Below are positions 1 to 5,441 of a stretch of DNA of 5,441 nt, piece by piece. Origin of the DNA: an uncultured Acetatifactor sp. (GTDB lineage Bacteria > Bacillota > Clostridia > Lachnospirales > Lachnospiraceae); the NCBI GenBank assembly GCA_947644185.1, contig CANRZC010000182.1:1-5441 (forward strand), given 5' to 3'. How positions within the stretch are numbered: position 1 is the stretch's first letter; each line of letters opens with the position of its first letter. A model generated the notes under the pieces. That model did not search any database, was not told the DNA's origin, and saw only the letters and a program-made list of their open reading frames with translations. The position numbers and the translations under genes are program-made.

Positions 1-740
1 TTTTGATCGCTTTCGTAGAGACGAAAAATAGCATCTCCTATGGCACTTTCCTGCAGCGACTTCTGATCCGCTTTATGCCAGAGACCTATGTCCACTCCTG
101 TACTGTGGGCAAAACGGCTGCTGCCTTTTGTTCCATTCTTATCAGTGAGGAGCCAAATTTCTTTGATGACATGGATTCCATTCGTGAGATTGCAGATTTC
201 CCTCAAAAAAGGGCTGCCATTATGGATTATGCCCAAAAGAGCGGTCTGTACCATGATGCTGGCAACATTAGCTTCACCTATCTGTATTCTCGAATAGCAA
301 GACAATGGTTCGAAGATGAATACGCAATCGCCAGACTGCACACACAGTTGGGAGGAGAACGGCTGGCAGCCCACCCATCCACCCAGTCCTTTGCAGCAAT
401 TGCACTGGGTCACCATACCTGGTATGATGGTTCTGGCGGCTATCCAGAGACTTATGTCCGGTTGGAATGCCCCTATCGGCAGATGGTGGATGTCATTGGG
501 TTGATGGATTGGCTGGACAATGTGATCTATGCCACCCATTTATATAGCGGCATACAGAAGACCTTCGATGAAGCCATACAGGAGGCAATTGCATTGGGCG
601 GGAAACGATTCTCTCCGCTTCTGACCCAGCGGCTGACGGATAAATCAATAGCAGCCAGTCTGGCAGAGGTTTTCGAAAACAGCCGCCGGGAAGCATACCG
701 GCAGCTGTACGAAGCATCAAAAAGTCCTATTCAACCATAA
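1..740 (+). CDS. HD-GYP-type metal-dependent phosphohydrolase, 3' part (5' end outside window)
   Basis: The reading frame is open from the left edge (first full codon at base 3) to a TAA at 738-740. It gives 245 residues, nearly all HD-GYP domain. HD-GYP proteins usually hydrolyse cyclic di-GMP or related cyclic dinucleotides with a two- or three-metal centre. Counting from base 3, the ligands of the three-metal class can all be placed: E27 and H31 (ETYVH), H84-D85 (YHDAGN), H113, H137-H138, and D169 (MDWLD). Departures from the consensus are HDAGN in place of HDxGK, HHT in place of HHE, and DGSGGYP, which carries one extra Gly before the GYP. A conserved end follows (LYSGIQK, DEAIQEA). The TTG at base 3 has no visible ribosome site and falls close before the domain, so the protein probably continues upstream, likely with a sensor or partner domain. 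The gene converges on the hydrolase gene with a 14-base overlap. The superfamily is secure; catalysis and substrate are inferred. Confidence 0.85.
   Translation, partial: LIAFVETKNSISYGTFLQRLLIRFMPETYVHSCTVGKTAAAFCSILISEEPNFFDDMDSIREIADFPQKRAAIMDYAQKSGLYHDAGNISFTYLYSRIARQWFEDEYAIARLHTQLGGERLAAHPSTQSFAAIALGHHTWYDGSGGYPETYVRLECPYRQMVDVIGLMDWLDNVIYATHLYSGIQKTFDEAIQEAIALGGKRFSPLLTQRLTDKSIAASLAEVFENSRREAYRQLYEASKSPIQP
675..708 (-). terminator. Intrinsic terminator of the hydrolase transcript, inside the HD-GYP coding region
   Basis: Read on the - strand, the arms at 698-708 (ACAGCTGCCGG) and 679-689 (CCGGCGGCTGT) form an 11-bp GC-rich stem with one U-G wobble and an 8-base loop. A short U run (UUU then C) follows directly. 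The hairpin begins 18 bases after the hydrolase stop codon, a normal terminator distance. On the + strand the wobble position would be a C-A mismatch, so the structure is better for - strand RNA. The U run is short, so efficiency is uncertain. Confidence 0.6.
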
Positions 741-2877
741 TTCTTGCTCTGGCAAGATTCTTCACCTGTGTGAAGATTTCATTTCTATCTCCATTCCGCT
801 GGCTTTTTACAAAAGCTGTAGCGAAATAGGTGCCAGGTTTTTGATAGCTGGTAGTCACAGTAGCGGTGCCTGCCTGCAGGCCATCCTCTGTGACATAGGT
901 CTCCAATTGGCCCACTGTCCTTTGGGAACGTCCTTTCTCCATAAAATCCTTATAGTCATTGCCCGGATCTTGCATTGCATAGGTGCCGAACATAGGGTCT
1001 GAGAAGGAAAACTGGATCTCCGTCACCTCTCCCGCACCCTCCGGGACCTGGGCCATGGCTTTCAGGGTAACAGGCTCTCCTACCTTCACATGAGCGCATA
1101 CACTGTCATTTGCTGTGAGTGTCACCACAGGCTGCAGTCCCTTTCTCTCTTTCGCCGTTTTGGCGATGTGCACACAGCCACCCTCCATCTCATAGACAGA
1201 GGAGCTTCTGGGTTCCACCCCCCGCTCTACCCAATCGCTGATATCCAACAGGGCTTGCTTTAAGCCACCCAGATAATTCACAATCATATCAGTGTCCAGA
1301 GTGGATACATCCCCATGAAGACATCTCTCGTAATAATAGATTCGGAAATCATCCTCATTCCCCTTTGTCTTCCTTACCGTGTTCCGATACCAATCGCCGC
1401 ACCAAGGGCAGGTAGACTCATCCATCAGAGACTGGGTCAGGATAACCTTCCCTTGAATCGTGCCCTCCTGCACGGTTCCTGTCCCACAAAATCCAGGTCC
1501 CATAATATCATCTCTCTGGGGAATGGCGGGAGTTCCATCCTCTTTTCTAAACTGATCCCATGCATGGAAGCTGGGATCTGGCGGCACTTGATGACGATAG
1601 TAGGACTGGACTGCTATGTAATCGGAGTTGTCCAAGGTCAGTATGTCCCCTGGCTGAATGGATTTTAATACAGATTCCATGTCATCCATGCCATAGCACA
1701 TGCCTATGGTAATGCCGCCTCCAGTGGTATTGCGACCACCTACGATTTCTCCTAGGAGCATATTCTTTCCCACCGCTGCACCGGTCTCAAATCCTATATT
1801 GACGCCCGCCAAATACAAATCATCTCCCTGGGGCACCTCTTCCAGCTCAATCCATGCTCCACCACCGTCCACCAGAGATTTTTTCCAGGCTGTGTCCACG
1901 CCATTGGAGTATTGCTCTGTGTCCTGGGCCTGTCCGCTGTCAGCAGCGTCCTTTTTCTCACCAGGCAAATGGACGCTGACCACTCTGCTCTTGAACTGTA
2001 ATCTGTCACGGATGGCGTTACTGCCTGGCTCTGTGCCCAGATAACCCGGTTTTTCCCAGAAATCCTTGAAATATTGGGGATCATGCTGTTTGACACCAGG
2101 CATCAGCACTGGCAGAGATCCATCATCCCAGCGTCCTGCTGCCTCCATAAACCAGGATAGGGGCGGGAATCCCATCAGGGTAATCTCCCGCAACATCTTC
2201 GCCTCATCTTCCGTAAGCCCCTGATACATATCCCCGCTGCCTCCTGCATCCAGGGAATCTACGATTTTTCCCATTGCATGGCGCAGGGTACGCATCCCCT
2301 GTACATGGAGGGTAATGGTATTGGGCAGGGAATAGGGAGAGCCGATGACAAAGGGACATGCACCGTCCCAGGCATTGGTATTCTCAATGCAGGCAATGGA
2401 CTTATATCCACCGCCGCTGCCCCCGAACACATAGCCGTAGGGTCTGTTGCATCCATAGTATTCCCGGGCTACCTGGCGAGAATACTCCGCTGCTGCCGCG
2501 CTGGACTGCCAGATTCTGTGCGGATGAGGATGGCCGCCAAAAGCGCTGGCAGATTCCATGTTAGTCTCAACGAAATAGGCGCCGTTGGCCAGGCAGAAGG
2601 CTATGGTGTCATCCTCGCCGCTGCGAGCCAGAGAAGCCACCTCCTCGTCAGGGCCAGGGAAGGGACACAGATATTGATAGAATCTGCCCTTGAAATCCTC
2701 TTTCCTGGGAAAACAGAATACAAATTTAGCATCTGTCCCTTGAAATCCCCCATGCACATAGCGGAAAGGAACTTTGCTGCCGTCTGGCATGTTTCGCATA
2801 CGCATTTCGTCCACATCGATAAAGGGCTGCGCGTAGCGCGGATCTTTCTTTGCGTCGTAAATCAGCTTCTCACTCAT
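727..2877 (-). CDS. Alpha/beta hydrolase of uncharacterised function with C-terminal Ig/PKD-like domain
   Basis: The protein has 716 residues. The ATG at 2877 was chosen because AGGAGGG lies 6 bases upstream (2884-2890); an ATG 24 codons earlier has no such support. The nucleophile elbow GGSGG puts the catalytic Ser at 154. A long insert or cap region covers about 190-470. The strand and loop VILTQSLMDES then gives a probable acid at D486, and the motif CPWCGDWYR leads to a probable catalytic His at 521 (ERCLHGD). This Ser-Asp-His order fits large hydrolases of the tannase/feruloyl esterase-like kind, whose acid is followed by an aromatic-Pro-Trp ... WYR stretch. Residues 583-716 look like a beta-sandwich (VTLTANDSV, VGEPVTLKA, KPGTYFATAFV). 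No signal peptide or membrane segment is visible at the chosen start, so it is probably cytosolic. Residues 305-340 are hydrophilic and probably loop. The fold is likely; the substrate is unknown and an ester is only a guess. Confidence 0.8.
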   Translation of the reverse strand: MSEKLIYDAKKDPRYAQPFIDVDEMRMRNMPDGSKVPFRYVHGGFQGTDAKFVFCFPRKEDFKGRFYQYLCPFPGPDEEVASLARSGEDDTIAFCLANGAYFVETNMESASAFGGHPHPHRIWQSSAAAAEYSRQVAREYYGCNRPYGYVFGGSGGGYKSIACIENTNAWDGACPFVIGSPYSLPNTITLHVQGMRTLRHAMGKIVDSLDAGGSGDMYQGLTEDEAKMLREITLMGFPPLSWFMEAAGRWDDGSLPVLMPGVKQHDPQYFKDFWEKPGYLGTEPGSNAIRDRLQFKSRVVSVHLPGEKKDAADSGQAQDTEQYSNGVDTAWKKSLVDGGGAWIELEEVPQGDDLYLAGVNIGFETGAAVGKNMLLGEIVGGRNTTGGGITIGMCYGMDDMESVLKSIQPGDILTLDNSDYIAVQSYYRHQVPPDPSFHAWDQFRKEDGTPAIPQRDDIMGPGFCGTGTVQEGTIQGKVILTQSLMDESTCPWCGDWYRNTVRKTKGNEDDFRIYYYERCLHGDVSTLDTDMIVNYLGGLKQALLDISDWVERGVEPRSSSVYEMEGGCVHIAKTAKERKGLQPVVTLTANDSVCAHVKVGEPVTLKAMAQVPEGAGEVTEIQFSFSDPMFGTYAMQDPGNDYKDFMEKGRSQRTVGQLETYVTEDGLQAGTATVTTSYQKPGTYFATAFVKSQRNGDRNEIFTQVKNLARARIMVE
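742..786 (+). terminator. Candidate tandem-hairpin terminator of the HD-GYP gene
   Basis: Immediately after the HD-GYP stop, two small hairpins follow each other on the + strand. The first is TCTTGC/GCAAGA (742-747 and 752-757, loop TCTG). The second is TCTTCAC/GTGAAGA (759-765 and 770-776, loop CTGT), followed by the T-rich stretch TTTCATTTCT. All of it lies within the hydrolase's last codons. The stems are short, only moderately GC-rich, and the U tract is interrupted, so this is tentative. Confidence 0.4.
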
Positions 2878-2883
2878 TTGAAA

Positions 2884-2890
2884 CCCTCCT
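2884..2890 (-). promoter_or_regulatory. Ribosome binding site that fixes the hydrolase start
   Basis: The - strand reads AGGAGGG, a near-perfect match to the 16S 3' end, 6 bases before the ATG at 2877. It supports this start over the in-frame ATG at 2949, which would add 24 residues of atypical composition. Confidence 0.85.
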
Positions 2891-2926
2891 GATTCCATTT
2901 TTGGCAGACACCTGCTTTTCTCAATG

Positions 2927-2943
2927 ATACTAAGTACAGTATA
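2927..2943 (-). promoter_or_regulatory. Possible -10 element with overlapping small inverted repeat upstream of the hydrolase
   Basis: In the 162-base gap the - strand carries TATACT (2943-2938), close to the TATAAT consensus, about 60 bases before the hydrolase ATG. It overlaps an inverted repeat ATACT-6 bases-AGTAT (2927-2942) that could be an operator. At 16-18 base spacing I see no good -35 box (GAGAAG, AGAAGA or GGAGAA), so this is weak. The remainder of the gap (2878-3039) shows no small gene, RNA or strong terminator. Confidence 0.2.
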
Positions 2944-3039
2944 GTCCATTTCTCATCTGTCTTCTCCCAGGAATCCGCCAAAAACTACCACAAATCCGAC
3001 CAGGTATTCTTATCCTCCACAGGAAAACAGGCTCTGTCT

Positions 3040-3588
3040 TTACATAGAGTCCCTCCTGCCCAATGCCGCCGCAATACTGTCAATGCCCAGCAGAATCAGG
3101 TAAACAGCCACCACGTACCCCATGAATCGCATGGTCATAAAGGTGAGCATGGGGTGAAAGAACATCAGGAAGCCCAAAATCAGTCCAGCAATGTTTACTA
3201 TAAGCGAAAAATAGTAGAAAAACTTTCGTCCAGTCATACGCAATATGTACCCATGGGTCAGCCTGGAAATGCAGTGGGCCATGAACCAGATGGGGAACAA
3301 CAGGGACATGATCCACTTGCCAGCGCCAGGGTAAAGCAGGAGCATGCAGCCGCACATCACACTTAAGATGCCGGAAATCAGGGATACCAATGGTCCGAAG
3401 CCGGTGTATTTCTCCAGCTTAATATAGATCAGAATGTCCTCCACCCCTGTGATCACTGCAATCAGACCATATACGGCCACGATTCCAGTGAGCAGACTAC
3501 CTGGGCGCAAAAAGGTAAAGAGCCCCAGCAAAATCAATAACACTCCCACAGCGAACTCCATCCATACAAATCCAGAAGCTTTTTTCAT
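3040..3588 (-). CDS. DUF308/HdeD-like six-segment membrane protein
   Basis: The protein is a 182-residue integral membrane protein with about six hydrophobic segments, near 8-27, 33-55, 63-86, 91-108, 123-146 and 150-172. Helix pairs are linked by short polar turns, and recurring Pro-containing turns (RPG at 28-30, YPG at 86-88, HP at 145-146) give the internal repeat pattern of the DUF308/HdeD family. In enterobacteria HdeD is an acid-resistance membrane protein; the biochemical role of Clostridia members is unknown. The length matches the family (about 170-200). Its ATG (3588-3586) overlaps the ftsH TGA as ATGA, and only a weak, distant AAGGA (3601-3605) precedes it, so translation is probably coupled to ftsH. 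A membrane or stress role alongside FtsH is inferred from this arrangement. The family call rests on pattern recognition, and another small DUF308-like family is the main alternative. Confidence 0.8.
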   Translation of the reverse strand: MKKASGFVWMEFAVGVLLILLGLFTFLRPGSLLTGIVAVYGLIAVITGVEDILIYIKLEKYTGFGPLVSLISGILSVMCGCMLLLYPGAGKWIMSLLFPIWFMAHCISRLTHGYILRMTGRKFFYYFSLIVNIAGLILGFLMFFHPMLTFMTMRFMGYVVAVYLILLGIDSIAAALGRRDSM

Positions 3589-5441
3589 TTTTCAACACTG
3601 TCCTTTCCCTGATGAGTCATCTCTGTATCAACATTCCTGCCAGTTCCTTTCCTACCCAAAATATCCATGAACTCCTGGCCGGTGATAGTCTCCTTTTCAT
3701 AGAGGTATTCCGCCAATTCGTCTAGTTTCGCGCGGTTTTCCGTCAATATCTTTCTGGCCCTTTCATGTTGCCTCTTTACCAGCTCTACCACCTGCCTATC
3801 AATGTCCTTCTGGGTGTCTGCGGAGCAGGCCAGAGAAGTATCTCCCCCCAAATACTGGTTGGTCACAGTCTCCATGGCCACCATGTCAAATTCCTCACTC
3901 ATACCATAGCGGGTGATCATGGCCCTGGCCAGCTTTGTGGCCTGTTCAATGTCGTTGGATGCCCCTGTGGTGATCTCTCCAAATACAATTTCTTCCGCTG
4001 CTCGACCCCCGGTGAAAGTGGCAAGCTTATTTTCGATCTCCTGTTTGGTCATGAGGACCTTGTCACTTTGCTCCACCTGCATGGTGTACCCCAGCGCGCC
4101 GGAGGTCCGGGGAATAATGGTAATCTTCTGTACGGGAGCGGAATGGCTTTGCATAGCAGCCACCAGCGCATGGCCGATTTCGTGATAAGCTACTATTTTT
4201 TTCTCTCCGTCCGAGAGGATGGCGTTCTTCTTCTGGTATCCAGCGATGACTACTTCGATACTCTCTTCCAGGTCAGCCTGACATACTACAGTGCGTTCGT
4301 CACGCACGGCCCGCAGAGCGGCTTCGTTGATAATGTTGGCAAGCTCGGCCCCAGAGGTGCCAGAGGCCATACGAGCTATCACATGGAAATCTACGTCATC
4401 AGCCAGCCTGATCTTTCTGGCATGCACTTTCAGAATGGCTTCCCGGCCCGCCAGGTCCGGCAATTCTACGGGTACCCGCCTGTCGAAGCGCCCAGGTCTG
4501 GTGAGCGCAGGATCCAAAGATTCCGGTCGATTGGTGGCTGCCAGAATGATGACGCCATTGTTGCCCTCGAAGCCATCCATTTCTGTAAGCAATTGGTTCA
4601 AGGTCTGCTCTCTCTCGTCATTGCCACCCACTTGCCCGTCACGCTTCTTGCCGATGGCGTCAATCTCATCGATGAAGACGATGCAGGGTGCTTTTTCCTT
4701 CGCCTGCTTGAACAGGTCCCGCACTTTTGAGGCTCCCATGCCTACGAACATTTCCACAAATTCCGACCCAGACATGGAGAAGAAAGGCACATTTGCCTCC
4801 CCAGCCACAGCCTTGGCCAGCATGGTCTTGCCAGTGCCGGGAGGGCCTACTAGCAGCAGACCTTTGGGCATGGAGGCGCCTACATCCGTATATTTTTGAG
4901 GATTGTGCAGGTAATCCACAATCTCTGCCAGACTTTCTTTCGCCTCGTCCTCCCCGGCCACGTCATCGAAGTGGATGCCTTCTGTGGACTGGACATAGAC
5001 CTTTGCATTGCTCTTCCCCATGCCGAACATCATGGCATTGGGACCGCCAGCCTTCTCTGTCAGCTTCCGGCTCAGATACTGTCCTAGGAGGATAAAGATC
5101 AGCATGGGGAGCACGGCGGAAAGAAAGATACTAAGTAGTGGTGAGGTAGGGCGCTCAATATCTTTGGCAAAGGTAGCTCCAGCGTCATAGAGGCGCTGGG
5201 TCAGATCCGGGTCATACATGATACCTGTGGTATAGATCTGTGTATTCTCCTTGTCTGTGAAGACGATTTCGGAGCTGTCCATCTGAACTCTCCCGATGTT
5301 CCTTTCCTCCGTCATCTTCATGAAGGTACCATAGTCCACCTCCAGGATCTGCCCCTGCATCAGCAGCGGAGAGACAATCATATTGAAGAGAAAAATAAAG
5401 AAGACTGGCATTGGTGCATGCCTTTTGATATAAATACAGGA
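3585..5441 (-). CDS. ftsH: ATP-dependent zinc metalloprotease FtsH (5' end probably outside window)
   Basis: This membrane-anchored AAA+ protease degrades misfolded membrane proteins and regulators and works as a hexamer facing the cytoplasm. Numbering from the ATG at 5411 (608 residues): membrane segment 1 lies at about 3-18, an external domain at 20-90, and segment 2 at 92-112. The AAA module carries Walker A GPPGTGKT (189-196), pore motif FVG (222-224), Walker B IVFIDE (244-249), and the second region of homology with arginine fingers R305 and R308. The protease domain has zinc motif HEIGH (410-414) and third ligand D487 in TTGASND. All key residues are present, so it should be active. The frame stays open for 10 more codons to the window edge and encodes a basic stretch (YIKRHAP) just before the first membrane segment, which suits a cytoplasmic N-terminus. 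The true start is therefore probably upstream, though the ATG at 5411 with a weak AAAAGG 9 bases before it is possible. The pairing with a DUF308 gene suggests an accessory FtsH paralogue rather than the housekeeping copy; this is inference. Confidence 0.97.
   Translation of the reverse strand, partial: SCIYIKRHAPMPVFFIFLFNMIVSPLLMQGQILEVDYGTFMKMTEERNIGRVQMDSSEIVFTDKENTQIYTTGIMYDPDLTQRLYDAGATFAKDIERPTSPLLSIFLSAVLPMLIFILLGQYLSRKLTEKAGGPNAMMFGMGKSNAKVYVQSTEGIHFDDVAGEDEAKESLAEIVDYLHNPQKYTDVGASMPKGLLLVGPPGTGKTMLAKAVAGEANVPFFSMSGSEFVEMFVGMGASKVRDLFKQAKEKAPCIVFIDEIDAIGKKRDGQVGGNDEREQTLNQLLTEMDGFEGNNGVIILAATNRPESLDPALTRPGRFDRRVPVELPDLAGREAILKVHARKIRLADDVDFHVIARMASGTSGAELANIINEAALRAVRDERTVVCQADLEESIEVVIAGYQKKNAILSDGEKKIVAYHEIGHALVAAMQSHSAPVQKITIIPRTSGALGYTMQVEQSDKVLMTKQEIENKLATFTGGRAAEEIVFGEITTGASNDIEQATKLARAMITRYGMSEEFDMVAMETVTNQYLGGDTSLACSADTQKDIDRQVVELVKRQHERARKILTENRAKLDELAEYLYEKETITGQEFMDILGRKGTGRNVDTEMTHQGKDSVEK

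Noticed and set aside
3..5. TTG at the left edge as the true start of the HD-GYP protein
   Set aside because: It is simply the first possible start codon in a frame open to the edge, and no ribosome site can be seen. Homologues normally carry more sequence before the HD-GYP domain.
2278..2892. 204-codon + strand frame opposite the hydrolase 5' half
   Set aside because: It is antisense to a better supported gene and its product shows no recognisable domain.
2902..2920. GCAG-ACAC-CTGC hairpin followed by TTTTCTC on the + strand
   Set aside because: The stem is only 4 bp, and no + strand gene lies just upstream for it to terminate.
2878..2949. Upstream ATG at 2949 extending the hydrolase by 24 residues
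   Set aside because: The strong AGGAGGG site sits just before the ATG at 2877, and the extension overlaps the putative promoter and leader.
2981..3006. TACC...GGTA followed by GTTTTT on the - strand after the DUF308 gene
   Set aside because: Only four base pairs with a mismatched interior, too weak to call a terminator despite the T run.
3025..3042. Hairpin AAGACAG-AGC-CTGTTTT directly at the DUF308 stop
   Set aside because: The T residues are used up in the stem, it includes a G-U pair and is AT-rich, and no U tract follows. It is not a credible terminator.
3765..4730. Long + strand reading frame of 321 codons opposite ftsH
   Set aside because: It lies wholly antisense to an unmistakable ftsH with all motifs intact. 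Its translation shows no recognisable domain and looks like reverse-frame composition of a conserved gene.

Overview
The window reads as an ordinary chromosomal stretch from a Gram-positive anaerobe, most likely class Clostridia and perhaps Lachnospiraceae. I base this on the moderate base composition, the AGGAGG-type ribosome site, and an FtsH whose protease region (HEIGH zinc motif, DUF308 neighbour) resembles the accessory FtsH proteins I know from that group. The assignment comes from recognition alone; no search was run.

Layout. On the + strand, bases 1-740 hold the 3' part of an HD-GYP-type phosphohydrolase gene whose start lies before the window. Everything else is on the - strand and appears to form one transcription direction, read from right to left: ftsH (open at the right edge, stop at 3585), then a six-segment DUF308/HdeD-like membrane protein (3588-3040) that overlaps the ftsH stop by 4 bases (ATGA). 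After a 162-base gap comes a 716-residue alpha/beta hydrolase with a C-terminal beta-sandwich-like domain (2877-727). The hydrolase and HD-GYP genes converge and overlap tail to tail by 14 bases. Each seems to carry its transcription terminator inside the other's coding sequence: a strong GC-rich hairpin for the - strand at 675-708, and a weaker pair of hairpins for the + strand at 742-786.

How the genes may work together. FtsH and the DUF308 protein are almost certainly co-translated and both sit in the membrane, which suggests envelope quality control or stress response. The hydrolase may be read through from ftsH or use its own promoter in the gap, because no convincing terminator separates them. 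Its substrate is unknown. The HD-GYP protein is a candidate cyclic-di-nucleotide phosphodiesterase, but its regulatory half is outside the window.

I found no RNA genes, mobile elements, CRISPR arrays or long repeats. No multi-gene novel system is evident. The most interesting items are the variant HD-GYP motif, the poorly characterised hydrolase with cysteines beside its predicted active site, and the nested convergent terminators.
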